Shown here piece after piece: positions 43,341-52,077 of a stretch of 64,000 bases of DNA. The DNA is from Saccharopolyspora hirsuta (GTDB lineage: Bacteria; Actinomycetota; Actinomycetes; Mycobacteriales; Pseudonocardiaceae), in assembly GCF_008630535.1 (NCBI RefSeq), contig NZ_VWPH01000011.1:124001-188000 (forward strand), given 5' to 3'. The notes under the pieces are model-generated. The model made no database searches, was not told the origin of the DNA, and saw only the letters and a program-made list of their open reading frames with translations. Both the position numbers and the translations under genes were made by a program. How positions within the stretch are numbered: the first letter of the stretch is position 1; every line of letters starts with the position of its first letter.

Positions 43341-44663
43341 ATGCAGACCCAACGGGACCACGTCCACGCCTACCAGTTCCTGATGGGCCGGATGAGCTCG
43401 GCCCTCGTGCAGGCCGATCCGGCGAGTGCCGAGGTGCCTGCGCGCCGGGCCATCACCGGCTCGTTCATCGGCCTGGTGCTCGCCCTGCTGATCGCGGTCG
43501 GCTTCGGCGTCTACGGCTTCCTGTTCCCCGGCGGCAACACGTCGTGGCAGGCCAAGGGCACGATCGTGGTGGAGAAGGAGACCGGGACCCGCTTCGTCAA
43601 CGTCGGCGGTGTGCTTCACCCGACGCTGAACTACCCCTCCGCGCTGCTGCAGCAGGGGCCGGGCGCGCAGGTCAAGCTGGTGTCGCGGGAGTCCCTGGCG
43701 GGAGCGCCGCGCGGCGTGCCGATCGGCATCCCGGGAGCCCCGCAGTCGCTACCGCCCGCGGCTGACCTCGTCGGCTCCCACTGGCTGTTGTGCCTGCCCG
43801 GCGCGGGCGGTGCGGGCACGGTGCTGGACTTCGACCCGGCCACGCCGGCCGAGGTGCTGCGCACCGACCGCTACGCGCTGGTGCGATCCGATGACGGGAC
43901 GCAGTACGTGCTGTGGGGCGGGGCCAAGCACCGGGTGGGCAGCCCCGTCGTCACCACGGCGCTGGGCATGGCGGGCGTGGAGCCCGCCACCGCGCCACGG
44001 GTGTGGCTCAACGCGCTGCCGGACGGCCCGGAACTCGCCCCGGCCGACATCGGCGGTGGCCCCGGGCCGACCGTCGGCGGCCAGCCGCGCCGGGCGGGGG
44101 AGCTGTTCGAGTACCGCGCGGCCAACGGGGCCGTCGAGCTGTTCGTGCTGCGCTCCGACGGGCTCGCACCGGTGAACCGGACCGAGTTCGCGCTGCTGGG
44201 CGCCGTTGCCGGAACCCCGGAGCCGACGCGGCTCGACGCCGCTGCGGTCGCCGCCGCGCCGCGCTCGGCGGACCGTTCGCTCACCAACCGGCTGCCCGAC
44301 CTCGGTGGTGCGCGGCAGCAGGACCTGGGGTCGGGTGCGCTGTGCCTGCGCCAGACACCGGCGGGCGCGCAGGTCCGCAGCGAGGTCGTGGTGGCGGCGC
44401 CCCGAGCGGGCGACGGGGCGGTCCGGATGGCGCCCGGCGCCGGCGTGGTGGTCGGTGCGGTGCCCGTGCCCGCCGGTCAGCGCGTCCCGGACCGCTACCT
44501 CATCACCGGCGGCACCAAGTACCTGATGCCGGACGACCGGTCGATCCAGGCGCTGGGCTACGGCTCCGCGCCGGTCCGCCCGGTGGCGGCCGAACTGCTC
44601 GATGCCCTGCCGAGCGGACCGGTCCTCAGCCGGGCCTCCATCGGCGTGACCGAGAAGGGATGA
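43341..44663 (+). CDS. eccB: type VII secretion protein EccB
   Basis: A 440-aa protein. The N-terminal QTQRDHVHAYQFLMGRMSSAL is the EccB signature; one TM helix (about 40-62) follows, then the large extracytoplasmic repeat domain (GGVLHPTLNYPSALL, TKYLMPDDRSIQALGY near the end). Slightly shorter than mycobacterial EccB (about 480-500). It forms the periplasmic-side part of the ESX complex. ATG 43341, 9 bp after the eccD stop. Confidence 0.94.
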   Translation: MQTQRDHVHAYQFLMGRMSSALVQADPASAEVPARRAITGSFIGLVLALLIAVGFGVYGFLFPGGNTSWQAKGTIVVEKETGTRFVNVGGVLHPTLNYPSALLQQGPGAQVKLVSRESLAGAPRGVPIGIPGAPQSLPPAADLVGSHWLLCLPGAGGAGTVLDFDPATPAEVLRTDRYALVRSDDGTQYVLWGGAKHRVGSPVVTTALGMAGVEPATAPRVWLNALPDGPELAPADIGGGPGPTVGGQPRRAGELFEYRAANGAVELFVLRSDGLAPVNRTEFALLGAVAGTPEPTRLDAAAVAAAPRSADRSLTNRLPDLGGARQQDLGSGALCLRQTPAGAQVRSEVVVAAPRAGDGAVRMAPGAGVVVGAVPVPAGQRVPDRYLITGGTKYLMPDDRSIQALGYGSAPVRPVAAELLDALPSGPVLSRASIGVTEKG

Positions 44664-44669
44664 CAGCTG

Positions 44670-47141
44670 ATGTCCGCACTGTCCCAGCGTCGGCGTCAGC
44701 GCGGCGCTTCCGAGGCGGTCGCGCTGGCCAAGCACACCATCGGCAACGCGCTGGTGGTCCACCCGCCGCAGCGGATGAGCGACGAGGCCAAGGTGATGGC
44801 CATGTCGGTCGCGGCGGACGAGCTGCACGAGCTCGTGGTGGTCGACCTGCCCACCGGGGCGCCGATCTCGGCCTGGGACTCGGTCGCCGCGCTGCTGCCG
44901 CGCAACCGCCGCGGCATCCGGCTGGTGCTCGGCGGCCGGTCCCGGGAAGCCACCGCGCTCGCCGGGCAGTGGCTGTCCGAGCGGATCGGGCGGACCGTGA
45001 TCGCGCCGGACGGCGTCATCTTCCGCGGCACCGGCGGAACCCTGTTCGTCCACTCCGGACAGGGCAGCGGGTGGGTCCGGTTCCGGCCGGGCCGCTCCCC
45101 GGAGTGGGAGGCGAAGCGGTTCCCGAGGCCCTCGTGGGACGCTGGGGTCGTCGACTCGATGCCCACCAGCTCGGTGGGCATCGCCGAACCGGTCCCGGGC
45201 GGGGTGTGGATCCACTCCGCGACGCAGCACGCCGACCTGCGCAAGCACTGGGGCCGGATCGTCAGCGGCATGCCGTGCCAGCCGGACGTGCTCACCATCG
45301 TGCTCGGCTGCCCCGGCGAGGCCCCGCTGTCGCTGGACGACGTGGCGCGCTTCTGGCAGCGGCTCGACGCGCACGACCGCGCGAAGGCGCGCTTCGTGCA
45401 GTACGGGCCGGTGCGGCTGCCGGAGGGTGACGTGCTGGGGCAGGCCCTCGCCGATGTGCTGGGGGAGCAGGTCGTCACCTACACCGGGATGCCCGTGGGC
45501 GCACCCGCGGCACCCGGGGTCTACACGATGTCCGCCGAGGGCGAGATCGGTTGGCAGCCGTTCGCCCGCGAGCTCGCCTACCTGCCGCAGGCGCACCCGT
45601 CGCACCGCGAGACGCCGAAGCTGGTCAGCCACCGCGCGCCGGTGGAGGGGGTTGACCAGATCGGCCCCGCGACCTACTGGTACACCCCGGACGCGGTCAT
45701 CGAGGTCGTCCAGTCGGGATTGTGGATGCGCCCGCCGGAGGGCGCCCAGAACGAGGCGGCGGTGCGTGCGCGCCCGCTGGACCCCGACGCCGGTTACCTG
45801 GTCTTCGACGCCGCCGACGAGAAGCGCGCCTCCCGGATGCGCCTGCTGGCCGAGGACGTCCTGGCCCGGCTGGACCCCGCCACGCGGGTGCGCTGCCAGC
45901 TGGTCCCGGCCGCCGACTTCGGACGTGAGGTCGTGCGCATCGCCGGACCGGCGCTGGGTGAGCTGACCACCGGGCCGGAGCCGACCTACGCCAAGGCGGT
46001 CGACGCACCCGAGGCCCCGGCGGTGCAAACGGAGCCGGAGGTCCCGGCGATCGGGGTGGACGCCCCGGTCGTCGACGGCACCCCGGCGCCGCCCGGCGCC
46101 GTCGAGCAGACCGTGCAGATCGGGTCGCCGATCGACGCCGCAGCGCCGCCGGAGGCCGCGGTGGAGCCGCCGCGAGAAGCAGCGGCGGCCCCGGCGGCGG
46201 AGATGTCGATCAGCCTGGAGAGCGCCCCGGCACCGGTCACCGCCGACGTGCCGGAGCCAGCGGAAGCCCCCGAAGAACCCCCGACCCCGGACGCTGCGGA
46301 GCCTGCCCCGCCCCCTGGCTCCGCAGCGCCGGGCCCCGCGCCCGCGGTGCAGCCGACCCCGGTGCCGGAAGCCGCCGCGGTGCTGCCGGCCCAGGGGATC
46401 GCCGAGGAGCGCGCTTGGCTGCGCCGGTCGCTGCACCAGAAGTTCGACGCGATGTCGGTGTCGATCTCGCGGATCCTCTCCGAGCACCCCGGGTTCCAGA
46501 GCCGCGACCGCTCGTCCGGCGACGTGCTCGCCGATGCCGTCGCGGTGCGCCTCTACCTGCCGGCGCACGGCGCGGACGTCGACCGCGCGCTGCGCACCGG
46601 GGAGCGCGGCCCGCACGTGCCGATGGCCCGGTGCGTGGTGTCCGGCCTGCGCAAGCTCCCGTCGCACCGCGGCGCGACGGTGTTCACCGCCTCGCCAGCG
46701 CCCGAGCACTGGCAGCTCTACCGCGAGCACCGGCTGGTGACCGAGTGGGGCTTCCTGCACGCCCTGACCGAACCGTGCGCGCAGTCCGACGGCGACGTCG
46801 ACGTGCTGGTGTGGTCGATGACCGGTCGGCGGACGAAGCTGCTGGAGCCCGACGGTCCCGACCACGTCGACAACCGCGTGGTGTTCGCGCCCGGCACCAA
46901 CTTCAAGGTCCTGGACCTCGTCGAGCCCGGCGAGCAGGGCGAGCGCGGCCGCATCCTGCTGCGCGAACTGGCCGAGTCCGAAGTGGACTCCGAAGGTCGG
47001 GTCACCGAGAACGAGTCGCTGGACCAGCTGGGGCTCAAGTCCCTGCAGCGATGCATCCAGCGGTGGACCGAGGCACCGCCGACGGGCACCGTGCCCGAGG
47101 CGGCGCGGGCCCGGTTCGGCGCCCTGCCCGGGCTGGTCTAG
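44670..47141 (+). CDS. type VII locus protein with ADP-ribosyltransferase-like C-terminal domain
   Basis: An 823-aa protein with no TM segments. Residues 1-450 are an unknown, Trp-containing mixed domain, and about 470-570 a Pro/Ala-rich linker. Residues about 580-790 resemble an ART fold: GLRKLPSHRGATVFTAS (Arg about 666), the strand TEWGFLHALTEP (about 690) in place of the F-x-S-T-S motif, MTGRRTKLLEP, and DNRVVFAPGTNFKVLDL (about 735). In active ARTs the last motif reads E-V-L-F-P-P-G; here the Glu is replaced, so catalysis is unlikely. It occupies the slot where eccE might be expected but is not EccE-like. The ART reading is by motif pattern only. ATG 44670. Confidence 0.65.
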   Translation: MSALSQRRRQRGASEAVALAKHTIGNALVVHPPQRMSDEAKVMAMSVAADELHELVVVDLPTGAPISAWDSVAALLPRNRRGIRLVLGGRSREATALAGQWLSERIGRTVIAPDGVIFRGTGGTLFVHSGQGSGWVRFRPGRSPEWEAKRFPRPSWDAGVVDSMPTSSVGIAEPVPGGVWIHSATQHADLRKHWGRIVSGMPCQPDVLTIVLGCPGEAPLSLDDVARFWQRLDAHDRAKARFVQYGPVRLPEGDVLGQALADVLGEQVVTYTGMPVGAPAAPGVYTMSAEGEIGWQPFARELAYLPQAHPSHRETPKLVSHRAPVEGVDQIGPATYWYTPDAVIEVVQSGLWMRPPEGAQNEAAVRARPLDPDAGYLVFDAADEKRASRMRLLAEDVLARLDPATRVRCQLVPAADFGREVVRIAGPALGELTTGPEPTYAKAVDAPEAPAVQTEPEVPAIGVDAPVVDGTPAPPGAVEQTVQIGSPIDAAAPPEAAVEPPREAAAAPAAEMSISLESAPAPVTADVPEPAEAPEEPPTPDAAEPAPPPGSAAPGPAPAVQPTPVPEAAAVLPAQGIAEERAWLRRSLHQKFDAMSVSISRILSEHPGFQSRDRSSGDVLADAVAVRLYLPAHGADVDRALRTGERGPHVPMARCVVSGLRKLPSHRGATVFTASPAPEHWQLYREHRLVTEWGFLHALTEPCAQSDGDVDVLVWSMTGRRTKLLEPDGPDHVDNRVVFAPGTNFKVLDLVEPGEQGERGRILLRELAESEVDSEGRVTENESLDQLGLKSLQRCIQRWTEAPPTGTVPEAARARFGALPGLV

Positions 47142-47217
47142 CAGTGTCGGCAACGGTTCTCGCGGCGGTCGGCCCCGCGGCGCGGCGAACGGGAAGTCCT
47201 GGAGAGAGGAACGGTCG

Positions 47218-50200
47218 ATGAACCGCGAACTTGTGGTGGTGGGAGCAGATCGGCCGGGCGCGTTCTCCTCGATCGCGGCCGCGATCGCCTCGGCGGGCGC
47301 CGGTGCGACGATCAGCGTGCGCCCCGGCCGGTACGAGGAGGGCCTCGTCGTCAACCGGGTGGTCAACATCGTCGCGGACGAGGGCGACGGCACCGTGGAG
47401 GTGCACGCCCGGCAGGGCAGCGCGCTGGTCGTCGACGCCGACGGCGTCCAGCTGCGCGGGCTGACCCTCAGCAGCGACGACGGCAAGGCGGCGGTGGTGG
47501 ACGTGCGCCGCGGCGAGGTCGCCCTCGACGGCTGCCGGATCGCCGGTTCGGCGTGGGCTGCGCTGCTGACCCGGGCCAGCGGATCGGTGGCCGCCCGCGG
47601 CTGCGAGGTGACCAACTCCGGCGGTGCCGGGGTCGTGATCACCTCCGCCAGCCCCAGCACGCTGGAGGACACCCGGGTCGTCGACGTGTCCTCGTCGGCG
47701 GCGGTGGTCGGCGACCGCGGTTCGCTGACGCTGCGGCGGATCGTCGTGGAGCGCCCGGGCGGCAACGGGATCTGCGTGAACGGCAGCGGGAACTGCGTGG
47801 TCGAGCAGGGGTCCATCACCGGTGCGGCCAAGCCCTCGGTGGTGGTGGAGCAGCAGGGCCAGCTGCGGGCCACCGGCCTCGACGTCCGCGACGGCGCGAA
47901 CGTCGACCTCTACGTGGTCGGCGGCCGGTCCGTCACCGTCTCGGACTCGACGTTCGCCGGTTCCAGCGCGCAGGCCGTGCACGTCAGCGGCACCTCCCGG
48001 CCGGTGCTGCGGGGGTGCACCTTCGCAGCGGCCCGCTGCGCCGTGCAGGTCACCCAGCAGGCCGCGCCGGAATTCGTCGAGTGCACCGTCGAGGACAGCC
48101 CGACCGGGCTCGTGGTCGACGCGGAGGCCTCACCGCAGTTCCGCCGCACCTCGGTGCGCGGGACGACGGAGGCCATCGCGCGGTTGTCGGCTTCGGGCAC
48201 CGCGCGCTTCGAAGGGCTGCGGGCATCGGCCACCACCGGCTCCGGGGTGCTCGTCGAGAGCACCGGCGAGGTCAGCTTGGACGACGCGACGATCGAGGCG
48301 GAGTCGGCACCGGCCGTGGAGGTCTCCGGATCTGCGCGGGTGTTGCTCACCGATGCGCGGCTGAGCACGGCAGCGGACGCGGCGCTGGCGGTGCGCGGCG
48401 GGCGGGCTGAGGCGAAGTCGACGGTGCTGCGCGGTGGCGGCCTGCTCACCTCCACCGCGGAGGTCTCCATCGCCGACAGCGAGGTCGTCGAGACCAGCGG
48501 CGACGGCGTGCTGGTCGCCGACGGCGGTGTGCTCACGGCCAGCCGCTGCCGCGTCCGCGCCGCCGGGCGGCACGGCTTCCAGGTCGGTGGCGGGGCCCGC
48601 GCGGACCTCTCGGAGTGCGAGGTGCTCGACAGCGCGGAGAACGGGCTCCACCTGGAGGCGGTGGACTCGGTCTTCCTCCGGCAGTGCGTGGTCAAGGGCA
48701 GCGGCGGCGCTCCGGTCTGGAGCCCGGAGGGCGGGCCGCAGACGACCCTGGAGGGGTTGTCGACCGAGGGGGCCGCCGCTGGCGGGGCACTGGCGCGCGT
48801 CGAGGCCGCCGATGTCGCGCCGCCGCAGGAGGACACCGGGCTGAGCGGCACCGGCAGCGCCCTGGACGGGCCGCTGGCCGAGCTCGACTCGCTGATCGGC
48901 CTGGGCGGCGTCAAGCAGGAGGTCCGCGGCCTGATCAACCTGATCCGGATGTCCCAGGCACGGGAGAAGATGGGCCTGCCGATGCCGCCGATGAGCCGGC
49001 ACCTGGTCTTCGCCGGGCCCCCGGGCACCGGCAAGACCACCGTGGCCCGGCTCTACGGCGCGGTGCTCGGCGAACTCGGCATCCTGTCCAAGGGCCACAT
49101 GATCGAGGCGGCCCGCGCCGACCTGGTCGGCCAGTACATCGGCTCCACCGCGATCAAGACGACCGAGCTGGTCACCAAGGCGATCGGCGGCGTGCTGTTC
49201 ATCGACGAGGCCTACACGCTCACCGCGCAGACCGGTGGGGTCGGCCCGGACTTCGGGCAGGAGGCCGTCGATGCGCTGATGAAGATGATGGAGGACCACC
49301 GCGACGAGCTGGTGGTGATCGTCGCGGGCTACTCCGAGCTCATGCAGCGGTTCCTCGAATCCAACCCCGGCCTGGCCTCCCGGTTCACCCGGACCATCGA
49401 GTTCCCCAACTACAGCGTCGAAGAACTGGTCACCATCGCCGCCAACCTGTGCCGCAAGCACTACTACGAGCTCACCGACGACGCGGTGGAGGCGCTGACC
49501 ACCTACTTCACCCGGGTGCCCAAGGGCGAGACGTTCGGCAACGGCCGCGTGGCGCGGAAGCTGTTTGAGGCCATGATCAGCAACCAGGCGTCCCGCCTGG
49601 CGCTGCGACCACCGTCCCGGGACTCGGACCTGACCCGCCTGACGGCCGAGGACGTCAACCCGCAGATCGCGCTGCTGGAGGAGCTGCCCGCCGAATCGTC
49701 CGATGCCGCCGACACCCCGTCGGACCCGCGCTCGGTGGTGCAGGCCACGCGCACCTGGCGGCGGATGTCCGAGCTGGTCGGCGTGGAGGAAACCCGCCGC
49801 GCGGTGGGGTCGGCGCTGGTGTCGCTGTACGAGCGCAAGGCCCGCCGGATGGCGGTGGGCAAGCACGGGCACGCGGTGCTGGCCGGTGCGCCGGGCAGCG
49901 GTCGCTCGGAGATCGCGCGGCACTACGCGCAGGGCCTGTCCGAGCTCGGGCTGGTCCCCGTCGGCCACCTGGTGCGGCGGTCGCTGGGCGAGGACCTGCG
50001 CCCGCAGTGGCCGGGACAGGCCGAAAGCCTCGTCGCCACGGCTTTCCACGACGCCCGGGGCGGCGTCCTGCAGCTGGACGTCGACGCCGACGTGGAGACC
50101 CAGCTGGAGGTGGCGGAAGCCCTGTCGGCCGCGCTGCGCGAGCAGGTCGGTGACCCGGTCGTGGTCCTCACCGGCGAACGAGCGGGTCTGGAGTCGCTGT

Positions 50201-50508
50201 TCGGCTGCGCCGCCCGCTTGCGCGGGAGTTTCCCGCACCACTGGGAGATCGGCCCCTACACCGCCGCCGAGCTGGCCGCCATCGCGGTCCGGTACCTGCG
50301 CGACCGGGGCCACGAGGTGCCCGACGAGGTCGCCGCCGCGATGGCCGAGCACATCGAGAGGTCGGGCGAGCGGACCGTGCGCCAAGCCCACCAGTTCTCC
50401 CGCCACCTCGCCCGGACAGCGGCCTCGCGCACCCTCGCGGTGGCCGACCTGGCAGGCACGGGGGAGCCGACCGCGCCCGCGGTGGGCGGGCTGGCCTGGG
50501 TCGGCTGA
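47218..50508 (+). CDS. EccA-like AAA+ ATPase fused to an N-terminal beta-helix
   Basis: A 1096-aa protein. Residues about 1-540 are parallel beta-helix repeats (many copies of a pattern like V-x-G-S-x-x-A-V-x-V-S-G, starting SIAAAIASAGAGATISVRPG). AAA1 (about 555-820) is CbbX/EccA-like: Walker A GPPGTGKTT (about 601), Walker B GGVLFIDEAYTL (about 660) and sensor region GLASRFTRTIEF. AAA2 (about 850-1070) is degenerate: GAPGSGRSE (Lys to Arg) and no acidic Walker B. EccA normally has an N-terminal TPR domain that binds substrates; here a beta-helix takes its place. It probably acts in the cytosol to handle ESX substrates. ATG 47218 with AGAGAGG upstream. Confidence 0.85.
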   Translation: MNRELVVVGADRPGAFSSIAAAIASAGAGATISVRPGRYEEGLVVNRVVNIVADEGDGTVEVHARQGSALVVDADGVQLRGLTLSSDDGKAAVVDVRRGEVALDGCRIAGSAWAALLTRASGSVAARGCEVTNSGGAGVVITSASPSTLEDTRVVDVSSSAAVVGDRGSLTLRRIVVERPGGNGICVNGSGNCVVEQGSITGAAKPSVVVEQQGQLRATGLDVRDGANVDLYVVGGRSVTVSDSTFAGSSAQAVHVSGTSRPVLRGCTFAAARCAVQVTQQAAPEFVECTVEDSPTGLVVDAEASPQFRRTSVRGTTEAIARLSASGTARFEGLRASATTGSGVLVESTGEVSLDDATIEAESAPAVEVSGSARVLLTDARLSTAADAALAVRGGRAEAKSTVLRGGGLLTSTAEVSIADSEVVETSGDGVLVADGGVLTASRCRVRAAGRHGFQVGGGARADLSECEVLDSAENGLHLEAVDSVFLRQCVVKGSGGAPVWSPEGGPQTTLEGLSTEGAAAGGALARVEAADVAPPQEDTGLSGTGSALDGPLAELDSLIGLGGVKQEVRGLINLIRMSQAREKMGLPMPPMSRHLVFAGPPGTGKTTVARLYGAVLGELGILSKGHMIEAARADLVGQYIGSTAIKTTELVTKAIGGVLFIDEAYTLTAQTGGVGPDFGQEAVDALMKMMEDHRDELVVIVAGYSELMQRFLESNPGLASRFTRTIEFPNYSVEELVTIAANLCRKHYYELTDDAVEALTTYFTRVPKGETFGNGRVARKLFEAMISNQASRLALRPPSRDSDLTRLTAEDVNPQIALLEELPAESSDAADTPSDPRSVVQATRTWRRMSELVGVEETRRAVGSALVSLYERKARRMAVGKHGHAVLAGAPGSGRSEIARHYAQGLSELGLVPVGHLVRRSLGEDLRPQWPGQAESLVATAFHDARGGVLQLDVDADVETQLEVAEALSAALREQVGDPVVVLTGERAGLESLFGCAARLRGSFPHHWEIGPYTAAELAAIAVRYLRDRGHEVPDEVAAAMAEHIERSGERTVRQAHQFSRHLARTAASRTLAVADLAGTGEPTAPAVGGLAWVG

Positions 50509-50628
50509 CCCGGCTTGCCCGCACGCGCACACCTGTTACCCGCAAGGCCCCGAACGCCCCCGAAACCCGGATCACCGGAGCTGGGCAGCGCTTTGATGAG
50601 CAGACGAGATCACGTCACGGAGGTCATC

Positions 50629-51054
50629 GTGTCCGATGTGGACCAGCGCAACGTCGAGCTGTTGCAGGAGGAGTACGAACGCCAGCGCGCCAACCTCGGC
50701 GAGATGCAGCGGCGCCTCGGCGGGATCTCGGCCACCGCGGTCTCGCCCCGGCGCGAGGTCTCGGTCTCGGTCGGCAACCAGGGCGAGCTCACCGAGGTCA
50801 AGTTCCCCAGCAGCGCGCACCGCCGACTGCCCGCCAAGGAGCTGGCGGAGCTGATCACCCGCACCTACCGGGAAGCGCGGGAGAAGGTCATGAACCAGGT
50901 CGTGGACGCGATGTCCCCCGCGCTGCCCGGCATCGACGCGAAGTCCCTGCTCAGCGGGAAGCTCCCGGAGGAGGCGCTGCCGATGCCCGAGCTGCCGCCG
51001 CTGATCGAGGAGCTCCGCGGGGCCTCGAACCCGTCGGGTGGTGACCGGCCGTGA
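50629..51054 (+). CDS. YbaB/EbfC-like protein of the type VII locus
   Basis: A 141-aa protein with the YbaB/EbfC layout: an N-terminal coiled helix (QRNVELLQEEYERQRANLGE), the central strands EVSVSVGNQGELTEVKF and a C-terminal helix ELAELITRTYREAREKVMNQ, then a Pro-rich tail. ESX loci often carry such a protein (EspL-like). GTG 50629 is chosen because GGAGG lies 5 nt upstream; an ATG at 50596 in the same frame lacks a ribosome site. Its stop overlaps the next start (GTGA), indicating coupling. Confidence 0.78.
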   Translation: MSDVDQRNVELLQEEYERQRANLGEMQRRLGGISATAVSPRREVSVSVGNQGELTEVKFPSSAHRRLPAKELAELITRTYREAREKVMNQVVDAMSPALPGIDAKSLLSGKLPEEALPMPELPPLIEELRGASNPSGGDRP

Positions 51055-51989
51055 ACCAGATGTACGTCGACCCGGAGGGGCTCGGCCGCAGCAGCGAGCG
51101 CTACGCGAAGCTCCAGGCCCACATCCAGGACCTGATCACGAACGTCGACCAGCTGGTCAGCCAGTACTCGAAAGCCTTCGGCACCACCGACCACGGCAAG
51201 AAGGCCTTGGAATCCTTCCAGAAGGGCATGGACGGGTACACCCAGGGCCTGCGCGGGATCGCCGACTCGCTGGAGTACGTCGAGCTGAACCTGAAGAGCA
51301 ACAGTCAGCTCTACGCCCAGGCCAGGGACAACGCCGACGACATCTCGGCCAGCTTCCAGAAGTCGGTGCTCCCGGACTCCGCCCCGCCGGGGCAGGAGCG
51401 GGGGGATTCGAGGTCGTCGGTGCTCCCGGACTCCGCCCCGCCGGGGCAGGAGCGGGGGGATTCGAGGTCGTCGGTGCTCCCGGACTCCGCCCCGCCGGGG
51501 CAGGAGCGAGGGGAATCGAAGTCGCCGATGCACACGTCACCCCGGACGGAATTGGCGTCGAAGCGGCTCCTCGGGAAGGGCGAGGCGATCGAGGTCCCGG
51601 ACGCCGCGCCGGGCGAGCACGTGGAGACGAGGTCGCCGGACATGACCTCGATGCTCAGCATGCAGCCCATGAAGGCCAACGAGCAGCTCGTGGTCGACGG
51701 CGCTCCGATCAAGGAGAGCCAGCGCGTGCTGGCCGTCCGCGAGCTGCCCGACGGATCAGTGCGGTTCAACGCGGGCGAGTACTCCGACATCGTCCCGCTG
51801 GACGGCGTCGACGTGCAGTTCGTCGACCAGGACGCCCCGGCGAGCGCCCGCGAGCACCCGGTTCGCGACGGCGAGCGGTTGTTCCTGGTGACGGAGAAGC
51901 CCGGGGGCGCGACACCGTCCGATGAGGACATGTACTTCGAGTCGACGGCCGACCGCACGTCGTCCTTCTACCAGCACGGGCCGGAATGA
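51051..51989 (+). CDS. WXG100-like protein with tandem repeats (312 aa)
   Basis: Residues about 1-102 form a helical hairpin of WXG100 size, but the turn reads TTDHGKKALESF, without the Trp. Then come three copies of an 18-residue repeat (SVLPDSAPPGQERGDSRS), a linker, and a C-terminal mostly beta domain of about 120 residues (LVVDGAPIKESQRVLAV, YSDIVPLDGVDVQFV). No known family fits the last part. GTG 51051 overlaps the previous stop by 4 nt. It precedes the giant toxin-like gene and may be its chaperone or co-exported partner. Confidence 0.7.
   Translation: MNQMYVDPEGLGRSSERYAKLQAHIQDLITNVDQLVSQYSKAFGTTDHGKKALESFQKGMDGYTQGLRGIADSLEYVELNLKSNSQLYAQARDNADDISASFQKSVLPDSAPPGQERGDSRSSVLPDSAPPGQERGDSRSSVLPDSAPPGQERGESKSPMHTSPRTELASKRLLGKGEAIEVPDAAPGEHVETRSPDMTSMLSMQPMKANEQLVVDGAPIKESQRVLAVRELPDGSVRFNAGEYSDIVPLDGVDVQFVDQDAPASAREHPVRDGERLFLVTEKPGGATPSDEDMYFESTADRTSSFYQHGPE
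51363..51524 (+). repeat. 54-bp tandem repeat, three copies
   Basis: Units at 51363-51416, 51417-51470 and 51471-51524. The first two are identical and the third differs at three positions, all near its end. The repeat is in frame and adds 18 residues per copy. Confidence 0.95.
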
Positions 51990-52077
51990 CCGCTCGCGGC
52001 GCGTGATCGCCGCACCCCGTCGCTCGGGGAACTGACTCGCCCGGATGGTGCCGGGCCGCACCGGATTGGAGGTCGTG

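Noticed and set aside
44670..47141. Assignment of the 823-aa protein as EccE
   Set aside because: EccE has two N-terminal TM helices and is shorter; none are present here.
43749..47873. 1374-codon minus-strand open frame opposite eccB and the 823-aa gene
   Set aside because: Same shadow effect; no motifs and no start signals.
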